A stretch of 64,000 bases of DNA from Xenorhabdus miraniensis (GTDB lineage Bacteria; Pseudomonadota; Gammaproteobacteria; Enterobacterales; Enterobacteriaceae): NCBI RefSeq assembly GCF_002632615.1, contig NZ_NITZ01000003.1, forward strand, positions 306,532 to 370,531. The letters run 5' to 3'. Positions 63,452 to 64,000 of the stretch are shown here, piece after piece. Position 1 is the first letter of the stretch; each line of letters begins with the position of its first letter. Under the pieces are notes generated by a model that made no database searches, had not been told where the DNA came from, and worked only from the letters and a program-made list of their open reading frames with translations. Position numbers and translations under genes: made by a program.

Positions 63452-64000
63452 TTAAGCCATCACTGGAAGATCTTCTTCTGAGTAGAAAACTTTAAGTGAT
63501 GGTTTTTTCAATTTAAGGCAGTAAGCAATGACTGCCCCTAAAACAGTCAAGAGAAATCCTTTTATACTTCGATGGCGCGAATGTTCTATTTGAGACAAGG
63601 TTTTTAATTGCCCATTAATCGTTTCAATGATAAAACGCCTTGATAACATTATCTTATCCCACTCAGCTTGCAGGCGGGCTTTCATGTTTCGGCGCTTTTG
63701 GGTGATGAAAGTGACACCGGTTTTACCTAAATCGTCGGCCAGTTCCTGACTGAGATAACCTTTATCGCCGTACAGAGAACCCGTTAATCCTGTTGTTAAT
63801 TCGCGCACAGGTTCCCGATCATCGACATTACCGGCAGTGACTTTAAGCGCCAAAATTTCCCCCTGATGATTGACAACCAGGTGTAATTTGAAACCGTAAA
63901 ACCATATATGGACGCCCCCGGTTGTGCAAGCATTGAGTCGATACGGTTTGCTACCATATATCCGGCGTCATAAAGGACTTATTTGCCCGCGCCATGATGT
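63452..64000 (-). pseudogene. IS982-family transposase, frameshifted and cut by the window edge
   Basis: The C-terminal half shows IS982 hallmarks: YGFKLHLVVN, GNVDDREPV, LYGDKGYLS and RRFIIETINGQLK with SQIEHSRHRS near the end. The catalytic DDE residues are partly visible (aspartates in DDREPV and YGDKGY, glutamate in IETINGQ). Going upstream, one frame reads IYGSKPYRLNACTTGG up to about 63955 and then the matching protein continues in another frame (ARANKSFMTPDI). This indicates a small indel, probably loss of one TA in a TATATA run near 63955-63962. The element is therefore probably inactive. The start lies outside the window. Confidence 0.8.

Overview
The window looks like a chromosomal segment of an enteric gammaproteobacterium. 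The moderately AT-rich composition, the Enterobacterales gene order (gcvR / dapA-bamC-purC; tmcA / ypfN / dapE-yffB; xseA / guaB-guaA) and the load of natural-product genes together suggest Xenorhabdus or Photorhabdus. That host assignment is an inference; no rRNA or tRNA gene is present to confirm it.

Layout. (1) 1-13638: a yersiniabactin/piscibactin/photoxenobactin-type siderophore locus. It holds an HMWP2-like NRPS (ArCP-Cy-A[degenerate MT insert]-PCP-Cy..., running off the left edge), two fused ABC transporter subunits, a YbtX-like MFS protein and a FyuA-like TonB receptor on the minus strand. These face a YbtA-like AraC regulator across a near-consensus Fur box. (2) 13799-26965: housekeeping core gcvR, dapA, bamC, purC, a small lipoprotein gene, yeaL, tmcA, ypfN, an M15 peptidase, dapE, yffB, narP and maeB. 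(3) 27060-33586: an iron/haem locus with a ChaN-like lipoprotein, a dedicated TonB, an oligopeptidase B with an export signal, and a TonB-dependent receptor; two Fur-box-like sites are present. (4) 34403-37777: LysR regulator, MFS exporter, double-GNAT acetyltransferase. (5) 38126-49586: an unusual biosynthetic locus with a formyltransferase/condensation-like protein, an asparagine synthetase, two tandem EPSP-synthase homologues with non-overlapping active-site losses, a small ORF, an aminotransferase, and a one-module A-T-TE NRPS without a condensation domain.

(6) 50487-55772 is the most exciting region: a candidate RiPP system of a class I do not recognise. A 42-residue peptide gene made almost entirely of four K-[S/T]-G-V-R-P-D repeats is followed by an attenuator-like hairpin. 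Five co-directional genes come next: a ribosomal-oxygenase-like JmjC/cupin protein whose HxD motif appears to be HEG, a haem-oxygenase-like di-iron oxidase, a GFA-fold zinc protein, an EpmA/LysRS-like ligase, and a LysE exporter fused to a PotD-type binding protein. A reasonable hypothesis is that Lys/Arg in the repeats are oxidised and aminoacylated and that the product is exported and possibly recaptured. (7) 55823-57450: scar tissue, with an IS200 element, a topB fragment, a Tyr-rich micro-ORF and another decayed ORF. (8) 57900-64000: core xseA, guaB, guaA, then a hypothetical gene and a frameshifted IS982-family transposase at the right edge.

A recurring oddity is short tandem duplication: 18-bp in-frame repeats in the siderophore NRPS, related repeats at the ends of its neighbours, 16-bp repeats at the tmcA start and before the TonB receptor, and 27-bp repeats in the RiPP precursor.
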